A stretch of DNA of 64,000 nucleotides from Caenimonas koreensis DSM 17982 (lineage in GTDB: Bacteria; Pseudomonadota; Gammaproteobacteria; Burkholderiales; Burkholderiaceae_C): contig NZ_WJBU01000008.1 of assembly GCF_009646335.1 (NCBI RefSeq), positions 62,001-126,000 of the forward strand, read 5' to 3'. Positions 8,484-17,880 of the stretch are shown here, in pieces. Below the pieces are notes generated by a model, which searched no databases, was not told where the DNA came from, and saw only the letters and a program-made list of their open reading frames with translations. The translations under genes were made by a program, and so were the position numbers. Numbering within the stretch: position 1 is the first letter of the stretch; every line of letters starts with the position of its first letter.

Positions 8484-9620
8484 ATGACAACTACGCCCAT
8501 TGGTTTCGGTGAAGAAATTGCCCCGCACATGGCGCGCGCGCTCGCGCTTGCGCGCCTGGCTATCGGCCTGTCGGAGCCGAATCCGCGAGTGGGCTGCGTC
8601 ATCGTTTCAGCCGACGGATCGCAGCTGCTCGGCGAAGGCCACACACAGCAAGCCGGCGGGCCGCACGCCGAGGTGATGGCGCTGCGCGACGTCGCCCAGC
8701 GCGGCAACTCGGCGACGGGCGCAACCGCCTATGTGACGCTCGAGCCGTGTTCGCATCACGGCCGCACACCGCCGTGTTGCGATGCACTCGTGCAAGCCGG
8801 GGTCTCCCGCGTCATCGCGTCGATTGCAGACCCGAATCCGCTGGTCAGCGGCGCGGGTTTCGCCCGGCTGCGCGCTGCTGGCGTCCAGGTCGAAACAGGC
8901 GAAGGCGCGCAGGCGTCGCGTGAGCTGAACCTCGGTTTTTTCAGCCGCATGGTGCGCAGGACACCCTGGGTTCGACTGAAGATCGCCGCGTCGCTCGATG
9001 GACAAACAGCACTTGCGAACGGCGCGAGTCAATGGATCACCTCAGAGCCGGCGCGCGCCGATGGACATGCGTGGCGCGCGCGGGCGACCGCCGTGCTGAC
9101 CGGCATCGGCACCGTGCTCGAAGACAACCCCCGCCTGGACGTGCGTCTGGCCGAGACAAAGCGGCAGCCAACGCTGGTGGTGGTCGACAGCCGGCTGCAG
9201 TTGCCGCCGGACGCGAAGCTGTTCATGCCCGGCCGCGCCTTGCTTGTCTATCACGCCACCCCCGATCGCGACGCACGGCACACCGCGCTCGAAGCCGCAG
9301 GCGCGCAGCTGGTCTGCCTGCCCGGACAAGGCGGCAAGGTTGACTTGGCCGCCATGCTGCAGGACCTCGCCCGGCGCGAGGTGAATGAGCTGCACGTCGA
9401 AGCCGGCCACCAGCTCAATGGCTCGCTCCTGCGCGAAGGGCTGGTCGATGAACTGCTCGCCTACCTGGCGCCCAAGCTGCTGGGACCAGGACGCCCGATG
9501 GCCGCATTCGGGCCGCTGGACGACCTGGGCGATGCCCTGGCCCTGACTTTCACGTCCGTCGAGCCGATCGGCGCTGACCTGCGCGTTGTCGCCCGCGTGA
9601 CCGGCCGCGACCGGTTCTGA
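8484..9620 (+). CDS. ribD: Bifunctional riboflavin deaminase/reductase RibD
   Basis: This 378-residue protein joins a cytidine-deaminase-like N-terminal domain and a dihydrofolate-reductase-like C-terminal domain. Together they carry out the second and third steps after GTP cyclohydrolase II in riboflavin synthesis. Zinc ligands are visible as HAE (61-63) and PCSHHGRTPPC (Cys89, Cys98). The reductase half begins near 155 (RTPWVRLKIAASLDGQTAL) with the family's ASLDG motif. It is separated from ribE, ribBA and ribH by the 8-kb pilus operon. No FMN riboswitch (RFN element) was recognised upstream. Confidence 0.95.
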   Translation: MTTTPIGFGEEIAPHMARALALARLAIGLSEPNPRVGCVIVSADGSQLLGEGHTQQAGGPHAEVMALRDVAQRGNSATGATAYVTLEPCSHHGRTPPCCDALVQAGVSRVIASIADPNPLVSGAGFARLRAAGVQVETGEGAQASRELNLGFFSRMVRRTPWVRLKIAASLDGQTALANGASQWITSEPARADGHAWRARATAVLTGIGTVLEDNPRLDVRLAETKRQPTLVVVDSRLQLPPDAKLFMPGRALLVYHATPDRDARHTALEAAGAQLVCLPGQGGKVDLAAMLQDLARREVNELHVEAGHQLNGSLLREGLVDELLAYLAPKLLGPGRPMAAFGPLDDLGDALALTFTSVEPIGADLRVVARVTGRDRF

Positions 9621-9696
9621 ACCGCCGGTCGGTACGGCAGCGCCACCTGTCAGGGCGCAGGCGGTGGGTCTTGCGGGCGCGACCATACTGCGCCAT

Positions 9697-10281
9697 ATGC
9701 AAAAACAGCGCGGCTTCACCCTGATCGAGCTGCTGATCGTCCTGGCGATCACGGCGATCCTGATCATGCTCGCGGCTCCATCGTTCAAGACGATGATCCA
9801 GTCGAACGCGATTTCCAGTTCGGTGAATGGTTTCCAGGCAGACCTGCGATACGCCCGAAGCGAAGCGATTCGACTGGGCGGCAACGTCGTCATGTGCCGC
9901 AGCGATGCGCCAGACGCTTCTCCGCCCGTTTGCGGCGCTGGCGCTGGCCCCGGCAATAACGGATGGGTCAGCGGCTGGATCATCTTTCACGACCGCACCG
10001 ACCCGATCGTCTCGCCCGCTGCTTACGACTCCGGCACCGACACCCTGCTGCGAGTGCAGGCAGCTTTGACGAGCCCCGGCTCCATCATTGACGACCCCGC
10101 CGGGACAGTGTTCAGGTTCACCGCGACCGGGCGTTTGCAGAGCGCTGCGGCCACTGCCAAGCTTACCTTCGGTGGAAGCGGATATGCATCTTCTGTCCAG
10201 CGCGTCGTTTGCGTGGGCGTAGGCGGACGCGCACGAATCGCCGGCGACGGCACCAAGTCCTGCGGAGCGGACAACGAATGA
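9697..10281 (+). CDS. fimT: Minor pseudopilin FimT/GspH
   Basis: This 194-residue protein starts at ATG 9697, giving MQKQRG followed by FTLIELLIVLAITAIL, a short class-A prepilin leader with Glu+5. An in-frame ATG at 9664 would give an atypical long leader. The C-terminal FimT/GspH domain has paired cysteines and the RYARSEAIRLGGNVVMC segment. It opens the minor-pilin operon: its stop overlaps the pilV start (ATGA). Minor pseudopilins of this kind are thought to form the pilus tip complex with PilV, PilW, PilX and PilY1. Confidence 0.88.
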   Translation: MQKQRGFTLIELLIVLAITAILIMLAAPSFKTMIQSNAISSSVNGFQADLRYARSEAIRLGGNVVMCRSDAPDASPPVCGAGAGPGNNGWVSGWIIFHDRTDPIVSPAAYDSGTDTLLRVQAALTSPGSIIDDPAGTVFRFTATGRLQSAAATAKLTFGGSGYASSVQRVVCVGVGGRARIAGDGTKSCGADNE

Positions 10282-10829
10282 AAACCACCGCGCAACGCCA
10301 GGCCGGCGCCTCGCTCATCGAGGTGCTCGTCGCTGTCCTGATCCTCTCGTTCGGCATGCTCGCGCTCGGCGGAATGCTGGCGTATGCGGTGCAGTTGCCC
10401 CGCTTGTCCGCCTACCGCGCCGCCGCGGTGACGATTGCAGCAGCACACATCGAACGCATGCGGGCCAACACCGTCGGCTTCGCAAATGGCTCATACAACG
10501 AAACAATGAGTTTCCGCCAGCCGCTAGCGCCGTCCGCCTGCGCTTATCCGAATTGCACTCCGGACACCATGGCCACCGCAGACAGGTACGACACGAATCT
10601 TTTGTTGCGCCATGACCTGCCCGGCGAGGCCGGCTTGCGCATGGTCTGCAACGGCGGCGACTGCTCCACGCTCGAAGGCGATGTCTGGGTCATGTGGACA
10701 GAGCCGGCCACGCTCGCATCGCTCAGCGCCGCGAATTCCGACGAGTGTCCGCTTCCAGGTTCCGCCCCTGCCTTCGCGGCATTCATTGCACCCGCGCCGC
10801 GATGCCTGCACATCAAGTTCAAGCTATGA
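10278..10829 (+). CDS. pilV: Type IV pilus minor pilin PilV
   Basis: This 183-residue protein starts MKTTAQRQAG and then ASLIEVLVAVLILSFGMLAL, a prepilin leader in which Ala replaces the usual Phe at +1 while Glu+5 is kept; this is usual for PilV. The start at 10278 overlaps the fimT stop and the stop overlaps the pilW start, so the genes are translationally coupled. The C-terminal part has several cysteines (ACAYPNC, CNGGDC, ECPLPG). It is expected in the inner membrane before assembly and then in the pilus tip. Confidence 0.88.
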   Translation: MKTTAQRQAGASLIEVLVAVLILSFGMLALGGMLAYAVQLPRLSAYRAAAVTIAAAHIERMRANTVGFANGSYNETMSFRQPLAPSACAYPNCTPDTMATADRYDTNLLLRHDLPGEAGLRMVCNGGDCSTLEGDVWVMWTEPATLASLSAANSDECPLPGSAPAFAAFIAPAPRCLHIKFKL

Positions 10830-11800
10830 AACGCGATCCCAACTTCAATTCGCCGCGCGCACGCATGCAGGGCTTGTCCCTGATCGAGCTGATGGTGTCG
10901 CTCACCATCGGGCTGATCCTGATGGTGGCAGTGGTGTCGGGCTACCTTGGCACCGCCTCGGCCAGCCGCATGGCCGACGCGCAGGCCCGCATGAACGAGG
11001 ATGCACAGGCAGCCCTGAACATCCTGACGCAGCACCTGCGAATGACCGGCAACAACCCCAAGCAACCGGATTACGCACCCGCCACCGACCGAAACCCCGT
11101 TTTCACCGGTGGCGGCGTCGACATCATTGGCTGCGACGGCACCTTCACCAACACGGCAGCAGCGGCCGACCTGGCAACGCTCACTTGCCCGGTCGTCTCG
11201 CCTGGCGCCACGCCCTCCGACTCGATCGCCGTGGCGTATGAGGCCGACGCGTTCAATACTGTCAAAGACGCTGCGGGTGTGCCGACGGATTGCCTGGGCC
11301 AGGCTATCCCTGCCACGACGATAGCGGCGGCCGTCAACCGCTATAACGCGGCGCTGCCAGCGCCGAAGCTCGAAGCCATCGACGTGACCTTCCGGCTGGC
11401 CGACAACCGTTTTTATGTGGCGAACCTGTCGGGCATTCCCAATCTCTATTGCAAGGGCAACGGCTCGGCGACCCCTCAGCCGCTCGTCGAGAACATCGAG
11501 AGCATGCAGATCAAGTACGGCCTGGACCAGGCCGCTGCGGCCACGAACGCGGTCGTTGGCTACCTCAGCGCGACAGACATGGCCACGACGCTCGCGGCCC
11601 TGACGCTCGACGCTCGTGCCAGGAAGGTGCTTTCTGTTCGCGTCTGTGTGATTGCGCGCAGCGAATCGCCCGTCAATCCCACTGCAGACCCCCTGTCGTA
11701 CTGGGACTGCGAAGGCACGCTCACGACGTCGACAGACCAGTACCTTCGTCGTGCGTACATGACCACGGTGGTCCTGCGCAACCACGTCTCAGGCTCATGA
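10826..11800 (+). CDS. pilW: Type IV pilus minor pilin PilW
   Basis: This 324-residue protein starts at ATG 10826, overlapping the pilV stop. The leader MKRDPNFNSPRARMQG precedes LSLIELMVSLTIGLILMVAV, the cleavage site and membrane helix. PilW proteins are the larger minor pilins that form part of the tip-priming complex. The middle contains a large loop with cysteines (IIGCDG, LTCPVV, TDCLGQ, NLYCKG), and the end RRAYMTTVVLRN is typical of the family. An in-frame ATG at 10694 lies inside pilV and is rejected. Confidence 0.88.
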   Translation: MKRDPNFNSPRARMQGLSLIELMVSLTIGLILMVAVVSGYLGTASASRMADAQARMNEDAQAALNILTQHLRMTGNNPKQPDYAPATDRNPVFTGGGVDIIGCDGTFTNTAAAADLATLTCPVVSPGATPSDSIAVAYEADAFNTVKDAAGVPTDCLGQAIPATTIAAAVNRYNAALPAPKLEAIDVTFRLADNRFYVANLSGIPNLYCKGNGSATPQPLVENIESMQIKYGLDQAAAATNAVVGYLSATDMATTLAALTLDARARKVLSVRVCVIARSESPVNPTADPLSYWDCEGTLTTSTDQYLRRAYMTTVVLRNHVSGS

Positions 11801-12399
11801 GGCATCGCATGAACAGCATCACTTCCCAACGACGCTCCACACCACGCGGCAGCTCCACGCCGCGCGTCAAGCAGGACGGCGTCGTCCTGATCATCGCGCT
11901 CATCATGCTGGTGGTCGTGTCGATGCTTGCGACGCTGAGTATCCGCAATGCAACTTCCAGTGAGGCCGTGTCGGGCGCCGTCCGCACGACGCAACTGGCC
12001 AGCCAGTCCGCCGAGATTGCACTGCGCTATTGCGAGGACACGCTGTATGGCGTGCAGAAGGGCACTATCGCCGCCCCTGCCAACTGGGCGGCGGCGGTCC
12101 GTGCCTATGACGGCACGGTGCATTACAGCGACCCCAAGAACAATTGGGACAAAGTCACGGCCGAAGTTTTTGTCGTGCCACTTACCTCGGTCAACGGCGG
12201 TTCGGCGACGTTCAAGCGCGCCCCTGAATGCATGATCGAGAACATGCGAGTCGCGACAAGCACGCCTCCGTACAACTCGACCTCCACCACGTACATCATC
12301 ACGGCTCGCGGTTTCGGCCCCGAAGTCTCCAATGACGCGACGCGCGGCCGTCCTGACGGCACAGAAGTCTGGCTGCAGTCGACAGTCGAATTGAATTAG
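11797..12399 (+). CDS. pilX: Type IV pilus assembly protein PilX
   Basis: This 200-residue protein has an N-terminal helix QDGVVLIIALIMLVVVSMLATL after a basic leader of about 25 residues, as in PilX. PilX proteins lack the usual GFTLIE site, and so does this one. The start at 11797 overlaps the pilW stop (ATGA); ATG 11809 is a second option. The body contains the TTQLASQSAEIALRYCE segment seen in the family. It is followed after 10 bases by pilY1. PilX helps PilY1 reach the pilus tip. Confidence 0.85.
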   Translation: MRHRMNSITSQRRSTPRGSSTPRVKQDGVVLIIALIMLVVVSMLATLSIRNATSSEAVSGAVRTTQLASQSAEIALRYCEDTLYGVQKGTIAAPANWAAAVRAYDGTVHYSDPKNNWDKVTAEVFVVPLTSVNGGSATFKRAPECMIENMRVATSTPPYNSTSTTYIITARGFGPEVSNDATRGRPDGTEVWLQSTVELN

Positions 12400-12409
12400 G
12401 GAGCTTTTC

Positions 12410-15400
12410 ATGTTCCAACGAACACTCAAACTGATCGCGGCAACGCTGGTCATGGCCGGCACGGCACTATCGCTCCATGCGCAGATGGCGCAAGACCCGC
12501 TGCTGTCGCGTACAGCCACCGTCCAGCCCAACATCGTCTTCATGTTCGACGATTCGGGTTCGATGAGTGCCACGGCTATTTACCAGTACGGCGGTGGCAC
12601 GGGTTACCAGGGCCAGCGCGGCCCGAACAACGACTCGGAATGCACATCCGGCAGCGGGTGCGTCTGGATCCTGCCCCCCACCACGTTCCATGGCCGCTCT
12701 CCCGACGTGAACCTGATCTACTACGATCCGCGCGTTACCTATTCCAGGCGCATCAACGCCGACGGCACGTTCCAGGCGGCCGGCTCGACTTCCGGCATTT
12801 CGAGCTTCAACGTTTACTTCTACAAGCCTGCGTCCTTCAACACCTATTCCGTCTCGGGCGTGAACGTCGTGAACCGCGGCAGCAACTACCCGGTCGGCTC
12901 CAGCATCGTCGCGTCCTTCCCGGCGCCACCGGCAGGCGGCTCGCAAGCCACGGCGACGGTGCAGACGGCATCGACGCAGAATGTTGCATCGGTCACCGTC
13001 GATGCGGGCGGGCGCGACTACAACGCCGTGCCGACTGTCACTTTCGGTGCGCCACCAGCCGGTGGCATCCAGGCGACGGGCACGGTTCAAACCAGTTCAT
13101 CGAGCAAGATTTCGACCATTGCCGTGACGGACGTCGGACGCGATTACGACCCGGCAACAACCGCTACGGTGTCCGCTCCTGGGGCAGGTGGCACGCAAGC
13201 GACCGTTACCCCTGTATTCGGGTCCACCAGGAAGGTAACTGGCGTTTCGTTCTCGGACATCGGATGGGGCTATCCCGCAGGTTTGACGGCCACGTTCGCC
13301 GCAGCACCGGCAAACGGCCTGCGTGCCACTGGCACGCCCGTCATCATTCCAACTCAGCGCATCCTGAGCGTTGCCTGCTGCGGCACAGGGGGTGCTGGCT
13401 ATCCGGCCGGCGTGACGGTGACGTTTTCCCTTCCGCAAATCCCGGGTGGCGTGCGCGCGACCGCAACCCTGTCGAGAAACGGTTCCGGTCGCTTGACCGG
13501 TGTCACCATCACCAACAAGGGCTCAGGCTACACAAGCCCTCCCACGATGACGTTTTCGGGGGGCTCGGGTGCAACCGTCACCTTGACGATGCAAACGGGC
13601 AACAGCATCACCGGCATCAATATGACGGAGGAGGGGTACGGCTATACGGGCGTGCCCGCCTTGACGCTGTCCAGCTCGGCCACCGATGCCGCCGCGTACA
13701 CAGTCGACACCGTCAACACCAATTCGATCACAGGCTTCAATATCACCAACGCAGGCGCGGGGTATTCGGGAACACCGGTCATCACGCTGAATGGCGTTGG
13801 CGCGGGAAACAGCGCGGCGTGGACCGTGACGCCAGGCGGCACCAACAGCATCAGCGGCATCACGATCACGAATCCTGGTGCGGGCTACACGAGTACGCCC
13901 AGCATCAACATCGGCAATGCGGGTAGCGGCACCGGGTTCGCTGGCACCGTGAACATGGGCACGACCAACCAGATCACCGGCATCACGGTCACCAGTGCCG
14001 GTGGCGGGTACGTCACGCAGCCTGCGCTCACGTTGTCGAACACCGGGTCTGGAGCGGGTGCGACCTACACGGTTACCTACACCTCGACACCCGTGTCACC
14101 CGCAAATATGCCCTGGAACGGCGCGGGCACGCCCACCACTGCGGCGAGCTACTTCACGCCGAGCTATACGCCCGACAGCGGCAGCCCGCTGGCCGCGAGC
14201 GCCACGCCAGGGGTGGTCTATCCGAACACTGCGTCATCCTCTACCGCGGACTATCCGCTGTTCAAGAATCGTACCGATTGCACGAGCACGGCAGGCGTCT
14301 GTACGTGGAGCGAAGAGCAGCAGAACTACGCGAACTGGAAGACTTATCACAGCAACCGGCTCGACCTGGCCAAGACCGGCATCGGCCTGGCGTTCCAGCC
14401 ACTGAACCCGACGTTCCGCCTGGGCTGGGGCACCATCAACCGGCTCAACAGTACGAGCGCGCTCGACAAGGGCGTGCGCACGTTCTCGGGCACCGTGGTC
14501 AGCGACTTCATGACGTGGCTGTATGCGCGTACGCCAAACGGCGCCACGCCCAACCGCATTGCGCTCGACAAGGTGGGCCAGTACTACCAGCGCAAGGACA
14601 CGAACGGCCCGTGGGCCGACTCGCCCAACGGCGACGGCGCCGTGAGCAGCGCAGGCACCGAATCGACACATGCCACTTGCCGCCGCTCGTACTCCATGCT
14701 GATGACGGACGGCTACTACAACGACACGTTCACCAGCCTGGGCGACGTCGATACCACCAACGGCCCGTCGATCACCTCGCCGACGTCGTACCAGTACATC
14801 CCGATCGGCCCGTACAGCGATACGAACAGCACCAAGGTGCAGAACTCGTTTGCCGACGTCGCCATGAAATACTGGGTGAACGACCTGCGCCCCGACCTGA
14901 CCAACGCCGTCAAAGCCGTGCCGGGGGACGAAGCGTTCTGGCAGCACATGAACTTCTATGCGATCGGCCTGGGCCTGATCGGCACACTCGACGCGACCAA
15001 CCCCGCCGTGCTCACGAGCCTGACCGGCAATGCCGGCACCACCCCGCCGCGCTCGCTCAACTGGCCCACCGCAGCGCCCGATGACCCGCGTTCGATCGAC
15101 GACATGTGGCACGCCACTGTCAACGCCCGCGGAAAGATGCTGAACGCCAAGACGGCCTCGGAGCTGAACTCCGCCATCGCGCAGATGATGTCCGACATCG
15201 GCGGCAAGGAAGGCGTGCAGGCCGGTGTGGCCGTCTCGACCGCCACCCTGACCAAGGACACAAAGAAGTACACGCCGACGTACACGCCGATCACCTGGAA
15301 CGGCAACGTCACGGCCTACAACCTTGACCCCACTACAGGCCAGCAGATCGGCACGGCGTGGCAGGTTGAAACACTGACGGCGATCGATCCGACGACCGGC

Positions 15401-17332
15401 AAGAAGACCTTCAGCTCAATCATCCCGCCCTTCGGCACGCGCAACATCGTCGTCGGCAATGGCGCCACGAGCGGCGCGCGCGCCGTTCCCTTCACGCTGG
15501 CATCACTCACCTCAGCCGGTTTGAACACCAAGATGACCGGCACGGTCAACTCGAACCTGATCGATTACCTGCGCGGCGACGCGACGAATGAGGACACCAG
15601 CGCCGCATCGGCCAGCGCTACGGCGATTTACAGGGAACGCCTGACGCGCCTGGGTGACATCGTGAACTCCACGCCGACGTTCGTGAAGGACAGCTTCGAT
15701 GGCCATTACGAGAAGCTGCCTGTGGGCACAACGGGCCAGTCGACGTACCAGACGTTCGTGGCTCAGAAGAAGGCGCGTGGCGAAGGCGTGCTCTTCGTGG
15801 GCGCCAACGATGGCATGCTGCACGGCTTCCGCGACGGTACCTTCGACCCGCTGACGGGTGCTGTGGCCGACCCTGGCGGCATCGAAATCTTCGCGTACAT
15901 CCCGTATGCCCTGTTGCCAACGATCAGCAATCTGGCCGACAAGGCGTATGTGCACCGCTACTACGTCGACGGGCCGACCGTCGAGGTCGACGCCTACCTG
16001 GCCGGTGCCGGCCGCTGGGCAAACCTGCTGGTTGGCTCGACAGGCGGCGGCGCAGGCGCTGCCAGTGCTGCAGGCGTGAGCCCGAAGGCTGCGGTCTTCG
16101 CAATCGACACGACCTCGTTGAACAGCTCGGTCTCGACGATGAGCTCTTCCAGTGTGCTGTGGGAAATCAGCTCCAACCTGGCCGCTTTCTCCGAACTGGG
16201 CTACATGCTCACCGATGTGCAGGTCGGCATGACGATGGGCGGCACCTGGGTTGGGATTTTCGGTAACGGCTACGAAAGCAAGTCGTGCCAGGCTCGCCTC
16301 TTTGTGGTGAATATCGAAACAGGCGCGCTCATCAAGGAAATCAATACGGGCTCAGGCAGTTGCGGCTCCGCATCGACCAAGAACGGCCTGGGCGGTGCGC
16401 GCATCGTGCTGGACGACAAAAAGCGCATCCTGGGCGTGTATGCCGGCGACCTGCTGGGCAACGTGTGGAAGTTCAACCTGAACAACGCATCGTCCGGCTC
16501 GTGGACCGTTGATCTCGCAGGCCAGCCGTTGTACAAGACCGGCTCGTCGCAACCCATCACGGCAGCGCCTTCGGTGTTCACATTGCCGCTGGTCGGCACG
16601 AGTGATCCGGCGACTGGCTACATGGTCGTGTTCGGTACCGGCAAGTTCTACGAGGTGGCCGACATCACCACGACGGCGACACAAACCATCTATGGCGTGT
16701 GGGATCCGGTGGCATTCGGTGCTGGCACGATTCCGCCAGGCACAGCTCTGACGTCGAACGCCCTGCTGGTCGGCCAGACGATTGGTTCGGCCCAGACAGG
16801 CGTCGACGGCAACACTTACTTCGGCGTCTCGAACAACACCGTTGACTATGTCGGCTCGACCACACCGTCTGTCGTCCCGCCGCGCCGCGGCTGGTACTTC
16901 GACCTGCCAAACTCCGGCCAGCGGCTCGTGTATCCGCTCGACACGCTGGTAGACCGCTTCGTCATCGCCGACACGATCTCGCCATCGAACGTTTCGCTCG
17001 ACCCCTGCGCGAACGTGACAGGCGGCGCCGGCTTCGTGTACATCGTCGATGCACTCAACGGAGGCGGCCCGACTGGGGCGATCCTGGACACCAACGGCGA
17101 TCAGGTCGTTGACGAAAACGATCTCGTGGTGAGCGGCTACTCAAGCAGCGCAGACGGCCGCAATAAGGTGGTGAACACCAAGTCGGAACGCGACTTCGTG
17201 ATCCTGAGTAGCGACGTCGGTGGCAAGCAGCTGGAGTTCAAGTGCGAGATGATCGATCCGTCGAAATGTACGCCGCCCCCAGGCGCTGGCAACTTCAAGA
17301 GCCGCCAGTGGCGCCAGCTCTTCTTGCGGTAG
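12410..17332 (+). CDS. pilY1: PilY1/PilC pilus-tip adhesin with repeat insert
   Basis: This 1640-residue protein carries a signal peptide (about residues 1-24, ending LSLHA). A vWA-like start with a MIDAS-type DxSGS motif (FMFDDSGSMS, 44-53) follows. A long repeat insert (about 147-558) comes next, then the PilY1 central region and a C-terminal propeller domain (from GANDGMLHGFRDG, about 1130). A calcium-type loop DTNGDQVVDEND lies near 1560. PilY1 sits at the pilus tip, binds calcium, and controls pilus extension and adhesion. The protein is longer than typical PilY1 (about 1100-1200 residues), and the repeat insert accounts for most of the extra length. GGGAGC before the ATG is the likely ribosome binding site. 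Confidence 0.92.
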   Translation: MFQRTLKLIAATLVMAGTALSLHAQMAQDPLLSRTATVQPNIVFMFDDSGSMSATAIYQYGGGTGYQGQRGPNNDSECTSGSGCVWILPPTTFHGRSPDVNLIYYDPRVTYSRRINADGTFQAAGSTSGISSFNVYFYKPASFNTYSVSGVNVVNRGSNYPVGSSIVASFPAPPAGGSQATATVQTASTQNVASVTVDAGGRDYNAVPTVTFGAPPAGGIQATGTVQTSSSSKISTIAVTDVGRDYDPATTATVSAPGAGGTQATVTPVFGSTRKVTGVSFSDIGWGYPAGLTATFAAAPANGLRATGTPVIIPTQRILSVACCGTGGAGYPAGVTVTFSLPQIPGGVRATATLSRNGSGRLTGVTITNKGSGYTSPPTMTFSGGSGATVTLTMQTGNSITGINMTEEGYGYTGVPALTLSSSATDAAAYTVDTVNTNSITGFNITNAGAGYSGTPVITLNGVGAGNSAAWTVTPGGTNSISGITITNPGAGYTSTPSINIGNAGSGTGFAGTVNMGTTNQITGITVTSAGGGYVTQPALTLSNTGSGAGATYTVTYTSTPVSPANMPWNGAGTPTTAASYFTPSYTPDSGSPLAASATPGVVYPNTASSSTADYPLFKNRTDCTSTAGVCTWSEEQQNYANWKTYHSNRLDLAKTGIGLAFQPLNPTFRLGWGTINRLNSTSALDKGVRTFSGTVVSDFMTWLYARTPNGATPNRIALDKVGQYYQRKDTNGPWADSPNGDGAVSSAGTESTHATCRRSYSMLMTDGYYNDTFTSLGDVDTTNGPSITSPTSYQYIPIGPYSDTNSTKVQNSFADVAMKYWVNDLRPDLTNAVKAVPGDEAFWQHMNFYAIGLGLIGTLDATNPAVLTSLTGNAGTTPPRSLNWPTAAPDDPRSIDDMWHATVNARGKMLNAKTASELNSAIAQMMSDIGGKEGVQAGVAVSTATLTKDTKKYTPTYTPITWNGNVTAYNLDPTTGQQIGTAWQVETLTAIDPTTGKKTFSSIIPPFGTRNIVVGNGATSGARAVPFTLASLTSAGLNTKMTGTVNSNLIDYLRGDATNEDTSAASASATAIYRERLTRLGDIVNSTPTFVKDSFDGHYEKLPVGTTGQSTYQTFVAQKKARGEGVLFVGANDGMLHGFRDGTFDPLTGAVADPGGIEIFAYIPYALLPTISNLADKAYVHRYYVDGPTVEVDAYLAGAGRWANLLVGSTGGGAGAASAAGVSPKAAVFAIDTTSLNSSVSTMSSSSVLWEISSNLAAFSELGYMLTDVQVGMTMGGTWVGIFGNGYESKSCQARLFVVNIETGALIKEINTGSGSCGSASTKNGLGGARIVLDDKKRILGVYAGDLLGNVWKFNLNNASSGSWTVDLAGQPLYKTGSSQPITAAPSVFTLPLVGTSDPATGYMVVFGTGKFYEVADITTTATQTIYGVWDPVAFGAGTIPPGTALTSNALLVGQTIGSAQTGVDGNTYFGVSNNTVDYVGSTTPSVVPPRRGWYFDLPNSGQRLVYPLDTLVDRFVIADTISPSNVSLDPCANVTGGAGFVYIVDALNGGGPTGAILDTNGDQVVDENDLVVSGYSSSADGRNKVVNTKSERDFVILSSDVGGKQLEFKCEMIDPSKCTPPPGAGNFKSRQWRQLFLR
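12851..14080 (+). repeat. Ten tandem ~41-residue repeats within PilY1
   Basis: The encoded protein repeats the pattern ItGItItnaGaGYtspPtvTf with a variable Gly/Ala/Thr-rich tail about ten times. Units 1-5 carry tails like PPAGGxQATGTVQ; units 6-10 carry tails like GSGAGATYTV. Unit length is 38-44 residues. The repeats look like short beta-rich modules. The DNA is diverged between copies, so this is an old protein repeat and not a recent DNA duplication. Confidence 0.85.
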
Positions 17333-17364
17333 GCTATGCACTTGATGTCAAGGAGCGATGCGCA

Positions 17365-17814
17365 ATGAAACAACGAGTGCTGTCCAAAGGGTTCACGCTG
17401 ATCGAAATAATGATCGTGGTCGCCATCATTGCGATCATTGCTGCCATCGCGCTGCCTTCGTACACGAGCTACGTAGCTCGTGCGCGCCGCGCCGACGCGA
17501 GGACCACCCTGCTCCAGGCAGCCCAGTTCATGCAGCGCTTTTACTCCGCCAACGACCAATACGACAAGACGCGCGACGGCACGAAAGACGCGATCGACGT
17601 CATTCCGGACAACCTCAAGCGTTCGCCGATCGATGGCACCCAGCTGTACACACTCTCATTCAGCGGCACGCCCACTGCCTCGACCTACGTCCTGCAAATG
17701 GTCCCTGTTGCCGGCTCCAGCATGGCGTCGGATGAGTGCGGCACGTACACCATCAACCAGGCAGGCGCGAAGACCGTGAGCGGCAGCAAGAGCGTGGCAG
17801 AGTGCTGGAAATAG
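17365..17814 (+). CDS. pilE: Type IV pilin-like protein PilE
   Basis: This 149-residue protein starts MKQRVLSKG and then FTLIEIMIVVAIIAIIAAIALPSYTSYV, a classic class-A prepilin leader and N-helix. The ~60-residue Cys-bounded C-terminal part (DECGTYTINQAGAKTVSGSKSVAEC) forms the expected disulphide loop. ATG 17365, with AAGGAGC upstream, is preferred to the in-frame start at 17242 inside pilY1. PilE of this operon position is usually a minor pilin rather than the major subunit. It closes the pilus cluster. Confidence 0.88.
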   Translation: MKQRVLSKGFTLIEIMIVVAIIAIIAAIALPSYTSYVARARRADARTTLLQAAQFMQRFYSANDQYDKTRDGTKDAIDVIPDNLKRSPIDGTQLYTLSFSGTPTASTYVLQMVPVAGSSMASDECGTYTINQAGAKTVSGSKSVAECWK

Positions 17815-17880
17815 CGCCTGCCTGACCGGTGGTGACCCCTTTGCGCGGGGCTCGCCCCTTTCCTGCGAAAATGCGGGGAT

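Noticed and set aside
12851-14080. Regular repeats inside pilY1 considered as a CRISPR array or DNA satellite
   Set aside because: The repeats keep the reading frame, differ at the DNA level and encode repeated protein units.
17815-17880. FMN (RFN) riboswitch upstream of ribE
   Set aside because: The gap is only 66 bases and none of the conserved RFN motifs are present.
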